Assembly: GCA_035696165.1 (NCBI GenBank)
Contig: DASRQX010000351.1
Span: 37,166 to 101,165, forward strand
DNA from: Palsa-883 sp035696165
GTDB lineage: Bacteria > Pseudomonadota > Alphaproteobacteria > Acetobacterales > Acetobacteraceae
DNA length: 64,000 nucleotides
Reading direction: 5' to 3'
The notes beneath the pieces were generated by a model. It saw only the letters and a program-made list of their open reading frames with translations, was not told where the DNA came from and did not search any database. Position numbers and translations under genes: made by a program. Shown here in pieces: positions 17,191 through 24,743 of the stretch (position 1 is the first letter of the stretch; each line of letters opens with the position of its first letter).

Positions 17191-17961
17191 TTAGGCGGCG
17201 CGCAGGATGTTGACGATGAAGTCGCGCGTGCGGTCCAGCTTGGGGTTGGAGAAGAACTCGGCGGGCTCACCGTGTTCCAGGATGACGCCGCCGGCGCAGA
17301 ACGCGACGCGCGTGGCGATGTTTTTCGCAAACCACATGTCGTGCGTTACCACCATCATCGGCATGCCCTGCTCGGCTAGCTCGACCATCATGCGTTCGAC
17401 CTCGACGACCAGCTCGGGGTCGAGCGCGGAGGTGACCTCGTCGAACATCATGAGCCTGGGCTCCAGCATCAGGGCGCGCGCGATGGCGACGCGCTGCTTT
17501 TGGCCGCCGGAGAGTTGAGCGGGGTAGGATCTGGCTTTGTCGCCCAGGCCGAAACGATCGAGCAGGGCCATTGCGCGTTGGGTGGCGCCGGCCTTTGCTT
17601 CGCCGCGGGATGTTACCGGTGCCAGAATGAGGTTTCCGACGACGCTGAGGTGGGGAAACAGGGTGTAGTGCTGGAATACCATGCCGACCTGGCGCTGGAT
17701 GGTCCGCTCGATGCGGTTCTTCTGGCTGCCGCCGCTGGTGGAGATGTAAAGTTGGTTGTCGATGTGGATCTCGCCCGCGTCGATCGGGTCCAGCCCCATG
17801 ATGCATCTGAGCAAGGTGCTCTTGCCGCCGCCGCTGGGTCCGATGATGACGAGCCGATCGTTGCGGCCCAGTTCAAGATCGAGACCCTTGAAGACCTCGA
17901 CGGCGCCGTGGGCGAAGCTTTTGTGCAGGCCGTTGATTTGGACGAAGTTCTGGTCCGGCAT
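17191..17961 (-). CDS. Polar amino-acid ABC transporter ATP-binding protein
   Basis: A 256-residue GlnQ/HisP-type ATPase that powers the importer from the cytoplasmic face. It has Walker A GPSGGGKS (41-48), the Q-loop MVFQHYTLFPH, ABC signature LSGGQKQRVAIARAL, Walker B with LMMFDEVTSALDPE, and the switch His in MVVTHDM. The start at ATG 17961 (MPDQNFVQI) gives the family length. It follows the binding-protein gene after a 186-base gap that contains a REP-A repeat, a common way to let the binding protein be made in excess. Confidence 0.95.
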   Translation of the reverse strand: MPDQNFVQINGLHKSFAHGAVEVFKGLDLELGRNDRLVIIGPSGGGKSTLLRCIMGLDPIDAGEIHIDNQLYISTSGGSQKNRIERTIQRQVGMVFQHYTLFPHLSVVGNLILAPVTSRGEAKAGATQRAMALLDRFGLGDKARSYPAQLSGGQKQRVAIARALMLEPRLMMFDEVTSALDPELVVEVERMMVELAEQGMPMMVVTHDMWFAKNIATRVAFCAGGVILEHGEPAEFFSNPKLDRTRDFIVNILRAA

Positions 17962-18060
17962 CAGGCGGCGTCCCTGGCACGGTGATGGTCGCGGGTTCCA
18001 GGCGTCCGTCCTGAAATAACGACTTCGAGCGTCGAAGGCGCGTGCCAACCGGCGCAGACC

Positions 18061-18128
18061 GTCCACGACTTCGCTTGCCGCGACGAAGGCAAGTCGTGAA
18101 TGCCGGCATGCGCCGGCATGACGGGGGG
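18061..18128 (+). repeat. REP-A palindromic repeat, copy 3 (double)
   Basis: A partial inverted copy (CCACGACTTCGCTTGCC, 18063-18079) is followed by a full forward copy (GGCAAGTCGTGAATGCCGGC onward), giving a long hairpin with CACGACTT/AAGTCGTG arms. It lies inside the amino-acid importer operon between the binding-protein stop and the ATPase start. There it probably ends or stabilises the binding-protein transcript. Confidence 0.75.
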
Positions 18129-18147
18129 ATTGGTCCCCGGCTGGCGT

Positions 18148-18999
18148 CTATTGGCCGCCGGTGATCACCTTGTTCACGTAGTACTCTCCGAGCTTTGCGA
18201 CGTGGCCTTCGGCGACCGCTTCCTCGAGGAAGATGTTCAGGGCCTCGATCTGCTCGAGCGGCACCGACTTGCGGAAGCCGTAGGCCACGCCTTGCTTGGC
18301 GAGCGACGGCTCCGGCAGGACGGTGGCGGACCAGTCCTTGTTAACCGCGGCGAACAGCATGTTGGTGTCGGCGTCGTCGACCGAGATGTCGGCGCGCCTG
18401 GATGAGACGGCGAGGCGGGCGGCGTCGACATCGGGCAGGCGCATGATGGTCGCATGCTTGACGATGTCGGTGATCGTGTGATCCTGCGCGGTGCCCGACA
18501 TGATCGAGAAGGTGATGCCATCCTTGTCGAAGTCGGCCATCGATTTCCATTCCGGCTTGATCTTTGGGTTCGCCTTGTTGAACACGAAGGAGATCTGGTA
18601 CTGCCACGGCGCCATCGAGTAGTTGATCGAGAGCGCGCGCTTGGCCGTGCGGTTGAGCGCCGGGGCGATGTCCCATTTGCCGGCCTGCATGCCGGCGATG
18701 ATGTTGTCCCAGGTGGTGTCGACGAACTCGACCTTGACGCCCAGCACCTGCTGGCCGAATTCCTTGATGAGATCGACGAAGATGCCGCTGTACTCACCGG
18801 TTTTCGGATCGCGCATCACGTGCGGCGGGGCCAGCGCGGCGGCGACGCGCAGGGTCCCGTGGTCCTGCACCGCTTTCCACAGATCCTCGGTCTGTTGCGC
18901 TGCGGCGACGTGGCTTGCGGCGGATAGTGATAGCGCGATGCCCATTGCGCCCAGCAGCAAACTGCAACGGGCCAGCATCGACCGGATTGCGGTCGTCAT
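18148..18999 (-). CDS. Polar amino-acid ABC transporter substrate-binding protein
   Basis: A 283-residue periplasmic family 3 (SBP_bac_3) binding protein. It starts with a signal peptide of about 35 residues (hydrophobic LLLGAMGIALSLSAASHVAAA, cleavage near AAAQQ). The mature part has LWKAVQDHGTLRVAAALAPP, the family block Y-S-G-I-F-V-D-L, and WDIAPALNRTAKRA. The start at ATG 18999 removes an upstream leader of 27 residues that has no signal-peptide character. It is the first gene of the four-gene operon. The ligand cannot be stated with confidence. Confidence 0.92.
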   Translation of the reverse strand: MTTAIRSMLARCSLLLGAMGIALSLSAASHVAAAQQTEDLWKAVQDHGTLRVAAALAPPHVMRDPKTGEYSGIFVDLIKEFGQQVLGVKVEFVDTTWDNIIAGMQAGKWDIAPALNRTAKRALSINYSMAPWQYQISFVFNKANPKIKPEWKSMADFDKDGITFSIMSGTAQDHTITDIVKHATIMRLPDVDAARLAVSSRRADISVDDADTNMLFAAVNKDWSATVLPEPSLAKQGVAYGFRKSVPLEQIEALNIFLEEAVAEGHVAKLGEYYVNKVITGGQ

Positions 19000-19100
19000 T
19001 TGCGTATCTCCCCCTGCGGCGGTCGCGGTGCCGCCATTCCGTTGGGGGACGTTATCTTGCGTGGGGGTTGGGCACAACATGGGGTGCTGGCGCGGGCGGT

Positions 19101-19297
19101 ACGCGCTGGCGAATATCCAGGCGCGTCCGCTGTGCCCGATGGCTCGGCCGCTTGCGATGCATCTGGCGCCGGGTGGCCCCGCGTTCGTGGCGGGGCTGCT
19201 GGCGAATCAGGTCCGGCAGGTTTTGGTGGCGGATCGCCAAGGGGGCTGCGGCTCGAGGTAGTGATTTCCGAGGGGCCGTGGACGACGCTGGTGCGCC
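19101..19297 (+). pseudogene. Truncated duplicate of the prmA 3' part
   Basis: About 195 bases align closely with prmA from LANILARPLCLMA to its GPWTTLV end (15387-15582). The copy reads LANIQARPLCPMARPLAMHLAP, then AFVAGLLANQVRQVLVADR, then loses one base in the run before GCTGCGGCT and shifts frame. It has no start, no SAM motif I and cannot be functional. It is in the same orientation as prmA, so prmA and its fragment bracket the amino-acid importer operon like direct repeats. Confidence 0.9.
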
Positions 19298-19326
19298 GTT
19301 CTACTCGTCCCCCCAAACGCCCTCCC

Positions 19327-19584
19327 TCATTGGGGAGGGCGAGAGTGGTGGTGTGAAACGGGAGCTTCCGACACTGCGCCGCAATGCCAAATGGCCTCCC
19401 GGCATCCCGGGCGGCGGTTTCCCTTGGAGGCGCCTTGCTTCTTTAGAGTTGGCAGCGCGTCAGCACCCCTCTGGACGGTGAACGTCATGTCCACGATTGG
19501 CTGTGGCGGCGGCGCTGGGGGGTGCGTCTGCGATGCGGGCGGAGCCGGCGGTGGCGTGGCCTGCGAAGGAGACGAACTGCTCAT
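19327..19584 (-). CDS. Small proline-rich hypothetical protein
   Basis: An 85-residue frame whose ATG overlaps the stop of an upstream mini-ORF (ATGA at 19581-19584). The first third is Ser/Pro-rich (SSSSPSQATPPPAPPA), followed by PPQPIVDMTFTVQRGADALP and a basic tail. I recognise no domain. The coupling and the same-strand neighbours suggest a small operon of accessory genes. The end may be eroded, since it reaches the broken prmA copy. Confidence 0.35.
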   Translation of the reverse strand: MSSSSPSQATPPPAPPASQTHPPAPPPQPIVDMTFTVQRGADALPTLKKQGASKGNRRPGCREAIWHCGAVSEAPVSHHHSRPPQ

Positions 19585-19664
19585 GGCAAAGCCTTGATGA
19601 TGCCGAATTTCGTAGTGACCACGATTAGAATGGCGGCAAGCAATGCAAAAAAACCAAACTCCAT
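19581..19664 (-). CDS. Candidate 27-residue membrane microprotein
   Basis: A very short frame encoding MEFGFFALLAAILIVVTTKF and then GIIKALP, one hydrophobic helix followed by a short basic tail. Its TGA overlaps the next gene's ATG (ATGA). The compact helix and the overlap are the reasons to list it. The ribosome-binding site is weak and it overlaps the end of the 19625-19945 frame, so it may be chance. Confidence 0.3.
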   Translation of the reverse strand: MEFGFFALLAAILIVVTTKFGIIKALP

Positions 19665-19945
19665 GGCAGACAGGCGACGGCCTGAGCGCGGTAGTGGTAT
19701 CGCCCTTGAGTGGCTTCCCGATTTGACGCCGCCGCTCGTGCAAGTGGCTCAAGTTGTTGTTCTCTGACGCTGACCACAACGAGGGTGTCAACGTCGTCCG
19801 CCCCTTGGCCGACATAATGGGCGTGGATTTGACGCGTACCAGCAATGATGTCTGATTCCGGGCCAATCCTCGTGTACGCGCGTTTCCTCGTTGCCAGGCC
19901 GAGAAAAACCAGGACAGCCACGCTCAAGCACACGACAAGAACCAA
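19625..19945 (-). CDS. Hypothetical single-pass membrane protein
   Basis: A frame of 106 residues from a TTG at 19945 with an N-terminal transmembrane helix (LVVCLSVAVLVFLGLATRKR) and a soluble C-terminal part (IGPESDIIAGTRQIHAHYVG, DDVDTLVVVSVREQQ). The hydrophobic stretch continues upstream of the TTG, so the real start may be earlier and non-canonical. No family is recognised. It belongs to a cluster of small minus-strand genes between 19.3 and 20.2 kb. Confidence 0.4.
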   Translation of the reverse strand: MVLVVCLSVAVLVFLGLATRKRAYTRIGPESDIIAGTRQIHAHYVGQGADDVDTLVVVSVREQQLEPLARAAASNREATQGRYHYRAQAVACLPWSLVFLHCLPPF

Positions 19946-20041
19946 GCAAACCCCGGCGAGTAACGCTGACCATGCGCAAGGGACAACAGACCAGGTCGGG
20001 ACCGGAGGCTTCGCTGCACTACACGCTCCCGAAATCGCACT

Positions 20042-20233
20042 TCAGGAAGGTGGTTGCGTCGCCGAATAGTTGGGCGATGCAACAATCAGCCCCAATGCCG
20101 TTGGGAAAAACGGCAAAGTCCGGTGAACATCTTCTGCGGCTCCGACCTCCTGCCGATAGAGATCCTGCAACATCGCAATGATCACGCTCGCCGACTTCTC
20201 CCCAAGCGGCGGCAGTTCGGGCGTCCCCGACAT
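20042..20233 (-). CDS. Hypothetical protein, 63 residues
   Basis: A small soluble protein starting MSGTPELPPLGEKSASVIIA with an acidic helical middle (LQDLYRQEVGAAEDVHR). A purine-rich GAGAGAG precedes the ATG as a plausible ribosome-binding site. No domain is recognised. It heads the cluster of small minus-strand frames. Confidence 0.45.
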   Translation of the reverse strand: MSGTPELPPLGEKSASVIIAMLQDLYRQEVGAAEDVHRTLPFFPTALGLIVASPNYSATQPPS

Positions 20234-20400
20234 AGCAACTCTCTCTCAAACTCAACGCGGGTCGCCGCACGGTGCCTGCAGCGCTACGGCAACGCCAAGG
20301 GCCCTGGTTGCGCGCGCCACAGCGCCAACGCCAGCCGGACAAGCGCCCGCTAATCTCCTGTCCAAATCCCGACCTTCGCCGCAGTGCCTCGCGCCCCCGC

Positions 20401-21165
20401 TTATTGCCCGCCGGTGACGTCGATCGTTACGCCGGTGACGAAATCGGCGTCCGATGATGCCAGGAAGCAGATCACCTTGGCCTGGTCATCCGGTTGGGCG
20501 ATGCGCCGCAGCGGCACCCGCGCGGTTTCCGCCGCCTGGTCCTCGGGTGCTCGCTGGTTCCAGTGCGGCAGCAGCCGCTCGCTGAGCGTCAGGCTTGGTG
20601 CGATGGCGTTGATGGTGATGCCGAAAGGTCCCAGCTCGAACGCCAGCTTGCGGGTGAAGGCGATGATGCCGCCCTTCGCGGTGGCGTAGGCGCTAGAGGA
20701 TGACGCGCTCAGGCCGCGCCCGGCGATCGAGGCCAGGTTGACGATCTTGCCGTGGCGCGCCTGCTTCATGACGGGCACGACGGCGTGGGTGAACAGGAAC
20801 GTGCCTTCCAGGTTGAAGGCGATCAGCTTCTGCCACTCCGCGAAGGTGAGTTCGTCGACGGAGGCGGAGGGCCGCGTGATCACCGTGCTGCCGCCTACCG
20901 CGTTCACCAGGATATCGATGTTGCCGAACTGGCGCGCGGCTCCGGCGACCAGCGCGCCGACCTGCGCCGGGTCCAGTGCGTCGGCGCAGTGGGCGTGGGC
21001 GCGGCCTCCGGCGTCGGTGATCGCGGCGACCATTGCGTCGAGCCGGGCTTCGTTGGTGTCCACGCCGACGATGATGGCGCCCTCGCGCGCCATGATGTCG
21101 GCGGTGGCGCGCCCGATTCCCGCGCCGGCCGCGGTGATCAGCGCCACTTTGTTCTGGAACCGCAT
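20401..21165 (-). CDS. SDR-family oxidoreductase
   Basis: A 254-residue classical short-chain dehydrogenase/reductase with cofactor motif TAAGAGIG (11-18), an acidic residue after the second strand (D36 in GVDTNEA) favouring NAD+, NAVGG (89-93), S146 in NLAS, Y160 and K164 in YATAK, and the GVTIDVTGGQ end. A strong GGAGG precedes the ATG at 21165. It diverges from the MFS gene at 21314. Substrate unknown; many such enzymes oxidise sugars or 3-hydroxyacyl compounds. Confidence 0.92.
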   Translation of the reverse strand: MRFQNKVALITAAGAGIGRATADIMAREGAIIVGVDTNEARLDAMVAAITDAGGRAHAHCADALDPAQVGALVAGAARQFGNIDILVNAVGGSTVITRPSASVDELTFAEWQKLIAFNLEGTFLFTHAVVPVMKQARHGKIVNLASIAGRGLSASSSSAYATAKGGIIAFTRKLAFELGPFGITINAIAPSLTLSERLLPHWNQRAPEDQAAETARVPLRRIAQPDDQAKVICFLASSDADFVTGVTIDVTGGQ

Positions 21166-21313
21166 TGTTTCCTCCGTTTTGTCGCCAGGTTTTTCGTCAT
21201 GGGGATTCTCGGTCGCGCAACCCAGCATTGCGCCCGCTGACGCGGATGTCACCCGCCGGGCCGATGACACGATGGGCCACCCCGAGGCAGAGTCGCGGCA
21301 ACCGGGGGAAAGC

Positions 21314-22933
21314 ATGGCTGACGACGAAGCGAACGCCGTGGTGGCGCCAGCCGCCGCGTCCACGACACCTGCCGCGTCGGTGAACGTGACGCCAACCGCC
21401 GCATCCGCCAGCGCGGCGCGCATCGCGGCATCCGCCAGCGCGGCAGAAGCGGCACCAATCCTGTTGGAGCCGGTGCCCGACGCGCGGCGCACGCTGGTGC
21501 TGGCCGCGTGCCTGATGGGCACCTTCATGGCGGCGGTGGAGAGCACCATCGTGGCCACCGCGATGCCGACCATCGTGGGCGACCTGCACGGCTTCAACCT
21601 GTTCAGTTGGGTGTTCACCGTCTACCTGCTGGCGCAGGCGGTCAGCATCCCGATCTACGGCCGGCTGGCCGATCTGTATGGCCGCAAACGGATGTTCTTT
21701 GTCGGCGCCGGGCTGTTCATGGTTGGCTCCGGGCTATGCGGGTTATCCACCGGCATGGTCCAGTTGGTTTTCTTCCGCGCGTTGCAGGGGTTTGGCGGCG
21801 GCGGTGTGCAGCCCGTGGCGATGACCATCCTGGGCGATATCTACAGCCCAGCCGAGCGGGCCCGCGTGCAAGGCGTGGTGTCGAGCGTGTTTGGCGTTTC
21901 GGCTGTGGTCGGGCCGTCGCTCGGCGCGTTCCTGGTGGAGCACGTGAATTGGGAGTTCGTGTTCTGGGTGAACCTGCCGGTCGGCGCGGCGGCGATCGCG
22001 ATGATCGGGTGGTTCCTGCACGAGGATGTTCGGCCGCGCCAGCGGCGGATCGATTGGCTGGGTTCGTTGCTGATGATGGTGTCGGTCGGCGCGCTGATGC
22101 TGGCGCTGGTGCAGGCGACGACGCTGTCTGCCGGCGCGCTGGTGGCGCTGGTCGGCGGCGGCGTGGTGGCGATGGTGGTGTTGATCGTGCACGAGCGGGC
22201 GACCAAGGAGCCGATGCTGCCGCTGGAGCTCTGGCGGCAGCGGGTGATCGCGGTGGGCAGCGTCGGCGGAGGGTTGGCAGGGGCGGTAATGATGGGGGTC
22301 GCTGCGTTCCTGCCGACGTATGTGCAGGGCGCGATGGGGCAGAGCGCGACGGTCGCCGGGCTGGTGCTAGGCGCGATGTCGGTGACCTGGGCGCTGGCGA
22401 GTATCTATGGTGGGCGTTTGATGGTGCGGACCACGTATCGGCTGGCGGCGGTGCTGGGCGCGCTGGCGTTGCTGCTGGGCAGTGTGGTGCTGGTGATGCT
22501 GACGCCGGAGCGCGGGGTTTGGTGGGCGACTGTCGGGTCGCTGGTGATCGGGGTGGGGATGGGGTTGTCGAACTCCGCGTATCTGGTCTCGATTCAGGCG
22601 GCGGTGGCTTGGAACCAGCGTGGGGCGGCGACCTCGTCCTGTCTGTTTTTGCGATTTGTGGGGCAGTCGTTGGGGGCCGCGTCGTTTGGCGCGGTGCTGA
22701 ATTTGACGTTGCTGCGCCGGGTGCCGGATTTGATGTTCGAGGCGGATCATCTGCTGGATCCGGCGCTGCGCGGGGAGATGGCTGCGCCGGTGTTGTCGCG
22801 GCTGACCGAGGCGATGGCCGCGGGGTTGCACAATGATTATCTGCTGGCGTGCGGGTTTGCGGCGATGACGCTGGTGCTGGCGGCGATGCTGCCGGCGAGG
22901 TTGAGTCCGCGGGGCCATGCGCTGCGGCGGTAG
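21314..22933 (+). CDS. DHA2-family MFS multidrug exporter (EmrB/QacA type)
   Basis: A 539-residue inner-membrane drug:H+ antiporter with 14 predicted transmembrane segments. Signatures are GTFMAAVESTIVATAMPTI (TM1), GRLADLYGRKRMF between TM2 and TM3, and the motif C-like GPSLGAFLVE in TM5. The first 55 residues are an unusual Ala/Ser/Thr-rich extension (AAASTTPAASVNVTPTAASA) with no known role. The ATG at 21314 has GGGGGAAA upstream. Its last 60 codons recur as a fragment at 23.8 kb. Confidence 0.93.
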   Translation: MADDEANAVVAPAAASTTPAASVNVTPTAASASAARIAASASAAEAAPILLEPVPDARRTLVLAACLMGTFMAAVESTIVATAMPTIVGDLHGFNLFSWVFTVYLLAQAVSIPIYGRLADLYGRKRMFFVGAGLFMVGSGLCGLSTGMVQLVFFRALQGFGGGGVQPVAMTILGDIYSPAERARVQGVVSSVFGVSAVVGPSLGAFLVEHVNWEFVFWVNLPVGAAAIAMIGWFLHEDVRPRQRRIDWLGSLLMMVSVGALMLALVQATTLSAGALVALVGGGVVAMVVLIVHERATKEPMLPLELWRQRVIAVGSVGGGLAGAVMMGVAAFLPTYVQGAMGQSATVAGLVLGAMSVTWALASIYGGRLMVRTTYRLAAVLGALALLLGSVVLVMLTPERGVWWATVGSLVIGVGMGLSNSAYLVSIQAAVAWNQRGAATSSCLFLRFVGQSLGAASFGAVLNLTLLRRVPDLMFEADHLLDPALRGEMAAPVLSRLTEAMAAGLHNDYLLACGFAAMTLVLAAMLPARLSPRGHALRR

Positions 22934-23048
22934 GCGGTGGGTGTGCGGTGGTCGTACGGGGTTCGGTTTGCTGGCCGGCGTGATGCGGAGTTGCTCCGGG
23001 TGCTCGGCGCTCGACGCCTGTTGTCAAACATGACAACGTTTATCCCGG

Positions 23049-23396
23049 ATGCCACGAAACACGCGCCCGATAAGCTGGATCAAGACCGCCCGGAAAGATT
23101 TCGATGACTTCCCGCCGGGGCCGCAGATCGAGATGGGACGGGCGCTGACGATTCTTGCCGATGGGCGGATGCCCGACATCGCCAAGCCGCTTATGGGCTT
23201 CGGGGCGGGCGTAACGGAACTGGCGCTCCGGCATCGCGGGGATGCTTTCCGGGCCGTCTACGCGTTGCGGATCGACACCGATATTTGGGTGATTCACGCA
23301 TTCCAGAAGAAATCGAAGTCGGGGATCAAGACCCCGAAACAGGAAGTCGATTTGACCCATGAGCGACTGAAGCGACTGAGCGAGACGCTAGCATGA
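23049..23396 (+). CDS. HigB-like toxin (phage-derived Gp49-like/RelE family)
   Basis: A 115-residue basic protein of the Gp49-like (DUF891) subgroup of RelE-fold toxins, which cleave mRNA on or off the ribosome. Signatures are ALRHRGDAFRAVYAL (about 58-72), IWVIHAFQKKSKSGIKTP (about 79-96) and a Lys-rich C-terminus. It precedes its antitoxin, as in higBA loci, and its stop overlaps the antitoxin ATG (ATGA at 23393-23396). It looks intact. A truncated second copy follows 0.7 kb downstream. Confidence 0.9.
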   Translation: MPRNTRPISWIKTARKDFDDFPPGPQIEMGRALTILADGRMPDIAKPLMGFGAGVTELALRHRGDAFRAVYALRIDTDIWVIHAFQKKSKSGIKTPKQEVDLTHERLKRLSETLA

Positions 23397-23728
23397 ACGA
23401 CGACCTTGAGATCACCCGCGGTAGCGGGAATGTCTTCCGTGATCTGGGTCATCCCGATGCGGATCGGGAGCAACTGCGTGCGCTGCTCGCGGCGAGGATC
23501 ATCGGCGTGCTGGATGATCGGAAGCTCACCGTGCGGGCCGCGCATGAGCTGACCGGCGTCGCGGCGTCCGACTTTTCCCGCATCCGCAACGCGAAGCTTG
23601 ACCGTTTCACGATCGATCGGTTGATGACCATCCTGGGCAGCCTGGGGCAACAGGTCGAGGTGACCGTCAATGTCCGTCCGCGCCGCGCCGGTCACCCGCC
23701 GGTGCGGCCCGCGGTGAGTGCGGCTTAG
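23393..23728 (+). CDS. Xre-family antitoxin partner of the HigB-like toxin
   Basis: A 111-residue antitoxin with an Xre-type helix-turn-helix (about 33-80: LLAARIIGVLDDRKLTVRAA, ELTGVAASDFSRIRNAKLDR). It also has the IGSLG/LGQQVEV end typical of HigA-like antitoxins paired with Gp49-like toxins. It probably represses its own promoter together with the toxin. The final Pro/Arg-rich tail is low complexity. A diverged copy is at 24150. Confidence 0.9.
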   Translation: MNDDLEITRGSGNVFRDLGHPDADREQLRALLAARIIGVLDDRKLTVRAAHELTGVAASDFSRIRNAKLDRFTIDRLMTILGSLGQQVEVTVNVRPRRAGHPPVRPAVSAA

Positions 23729-23784
23729 CTGCCGGATAGAGGTGTTCGTGTTGACGATGGCACGCGCGCTCGGTTGCGTGGGTT

Positions 23785-24045
23785 TGACCCGGCGCTGCGC
23801 GGGGAGATGGCTGCGCCGGTGTTTCCGCGGCTGACCGAGGCGATGGCCGCGGGGTTGCACAATGATTATCTGCTGGCGTGCGGGTTTGCGGTGATGACGC
23901 TGGTGCTGGCGGCGATGCCGTCGGCGAGGTTGCGTCCGCGGGGGCATGCGCTGCGGCGGTAGGCGGTGGGTGCGCGGTGGTCGTGCGGGGTTCGGTTTGC
24001 TGCCGGGCGTGACGCGGAGTTGCTCCGGGGGATCGGCGCTTGACT
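23785..24045 (+). pseudogene. Duplicate of the MFS exporter 3' end and its downstream spacer
   Basis: From FDPALRGEMAAPV to PRGHALRR this stretch repeats the last 60 codons of the exporter at 22754-22933 with few changes, then also repeats the 100-base spacer after it (GCGGTGGGTGxGCGGTGGTC onward). It lacks a start and cannot make a transporter. Sharing the non-coding spacer shows it arose by duplication of a chromosomal block, not by independent insertion. Confidence 0.92.
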
Positions 24046-24145
24046 CCTGTTGTTAATTATAATAACATAATTTCGAATCAAGACCCCATCGCAGGAGATC
24101 GATTTGAGCCACGAGCGACTGAAAGTGACCGACAGAGCGGCTGGC
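24046..24145 (+). pseudogene. Residual 3' end of a second HigB-like toxin gene
   Basis: Bases 24076-24145 (ATCAAGACCCCATCGCAGGA onward) match the last 25 codons of the intact toxin (ATCAAGACCCCGAAACAGGA onward at 23323). Everything from the toxin start to about codon 90 is gone. Its place is taken by an AT-rich junction (TTGTTAATTATAATAACATA at 24050-24069), the most AT-rich spot in the area. The toxin copy is dead. Confidence 0.85.
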
Positions 24146-24149
24146 ATGA

Positions 24150-24674
24150 GTGACGCCCTTGCGACGGAGTAACGACCGTCTGTTCCGCGCTCTGGGGCAG
24201 CCTGAGGCGGATCGGCAGCAACCGCGCGCGCTGCTCGCGGCGCGGATCATTGGCGTGCTGGCTGATCGCAAGCTCACTATGCGGGCCGCAAGTGTGTTGA
24301 CCGGGTACGCGGCGTCCGACCTTTGCCGCATCCGCACCGGGCGATTCAGCCACTTCGCCATCGATCGGCTGATGCTGGTGCTGAGTGCCCCGGGGCAGCA
24401 GGTTAAGATGCGGGTGAGTGTCCGTCCGCGCCGCGCCGGCCAGGCGACGGAGAGCATCGCCGAGAACGAGCGCAGCGTTTCCAAAGGACCTCTCATACCG
24501 GCCGACGGCAGGGTTGACGCTTCATTGGATGGTCGGTCGGCCGGTGTCACGCCGTTGGTTGCTCGAGTGGCTTTCATTGGGCGGCATTTGGTGACGGATA
24601 GCGGGTTGGCGGTGCCGGCTGGCGGGTTGGCGGTTCGCCGGACGTGTTCGAAATCTTGGGCACCTACGGATTGA
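24150..24674 (+). CDS. Diverged second copy of the Xre-type antitoxin
   Basis: A 174-residue frame from a GTG whose middle (LLAARIIGVLADRKLTMRAA, about 28-47; YAASDLCRIRTGRFSHFAID) aligns with the intact antitoxin. The original ATG two codons upstream now reads into an early stop after a small deletion, so translation would need the GTG. After VRPRRAG the homology ends and the frame runs on for about 75 unrelated residues. It may be an orphan antitoxin that still protects against the neighbouring toxin, or a decaying pseudogene. Confidence 0.5.
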   Translation: MTPLRRSNDRLFRALGQPEADRQQPRALLAARIIGVLADRKLTMRAASVLTGYAASDLCRIRTGRFSHFAIDRLMLVLSAPGQQVKMRVSVRPRRAGQATESIAENERSVSKGPLIPADGRVDASLDGRSAGVTPLVARVAFIGRHLVTDSGLAVPAGGLAVRRTCSKSWAPTD

Positions 24675-24689
24675 ACGAGTGCAGCACCG

Positions 24690-24729
24690 CAAGAAGTCGT
24701 GGATGGCCCGCCTTCGCGGGCCATGACGT
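24690..24729 (+). repeat. REP-A palindromic repeat, copy 4 (variant)
   Basis: AAGAAGTCGTGGATGGCCCG then CCTTCGCGGGCCATGACG keeps the flanks of the family but has a GGCCCGC/GCGGGCC stem in place of GCCGGC: paired changes on both sides that preserve the hairpin. It lies just downstream of the cupin gene's stop (minus strand). The compensatory changes suggest selection on the fold. Confidence 0.7.
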
Positions 24730-24743
24730 TGGGAGCCGATGCG

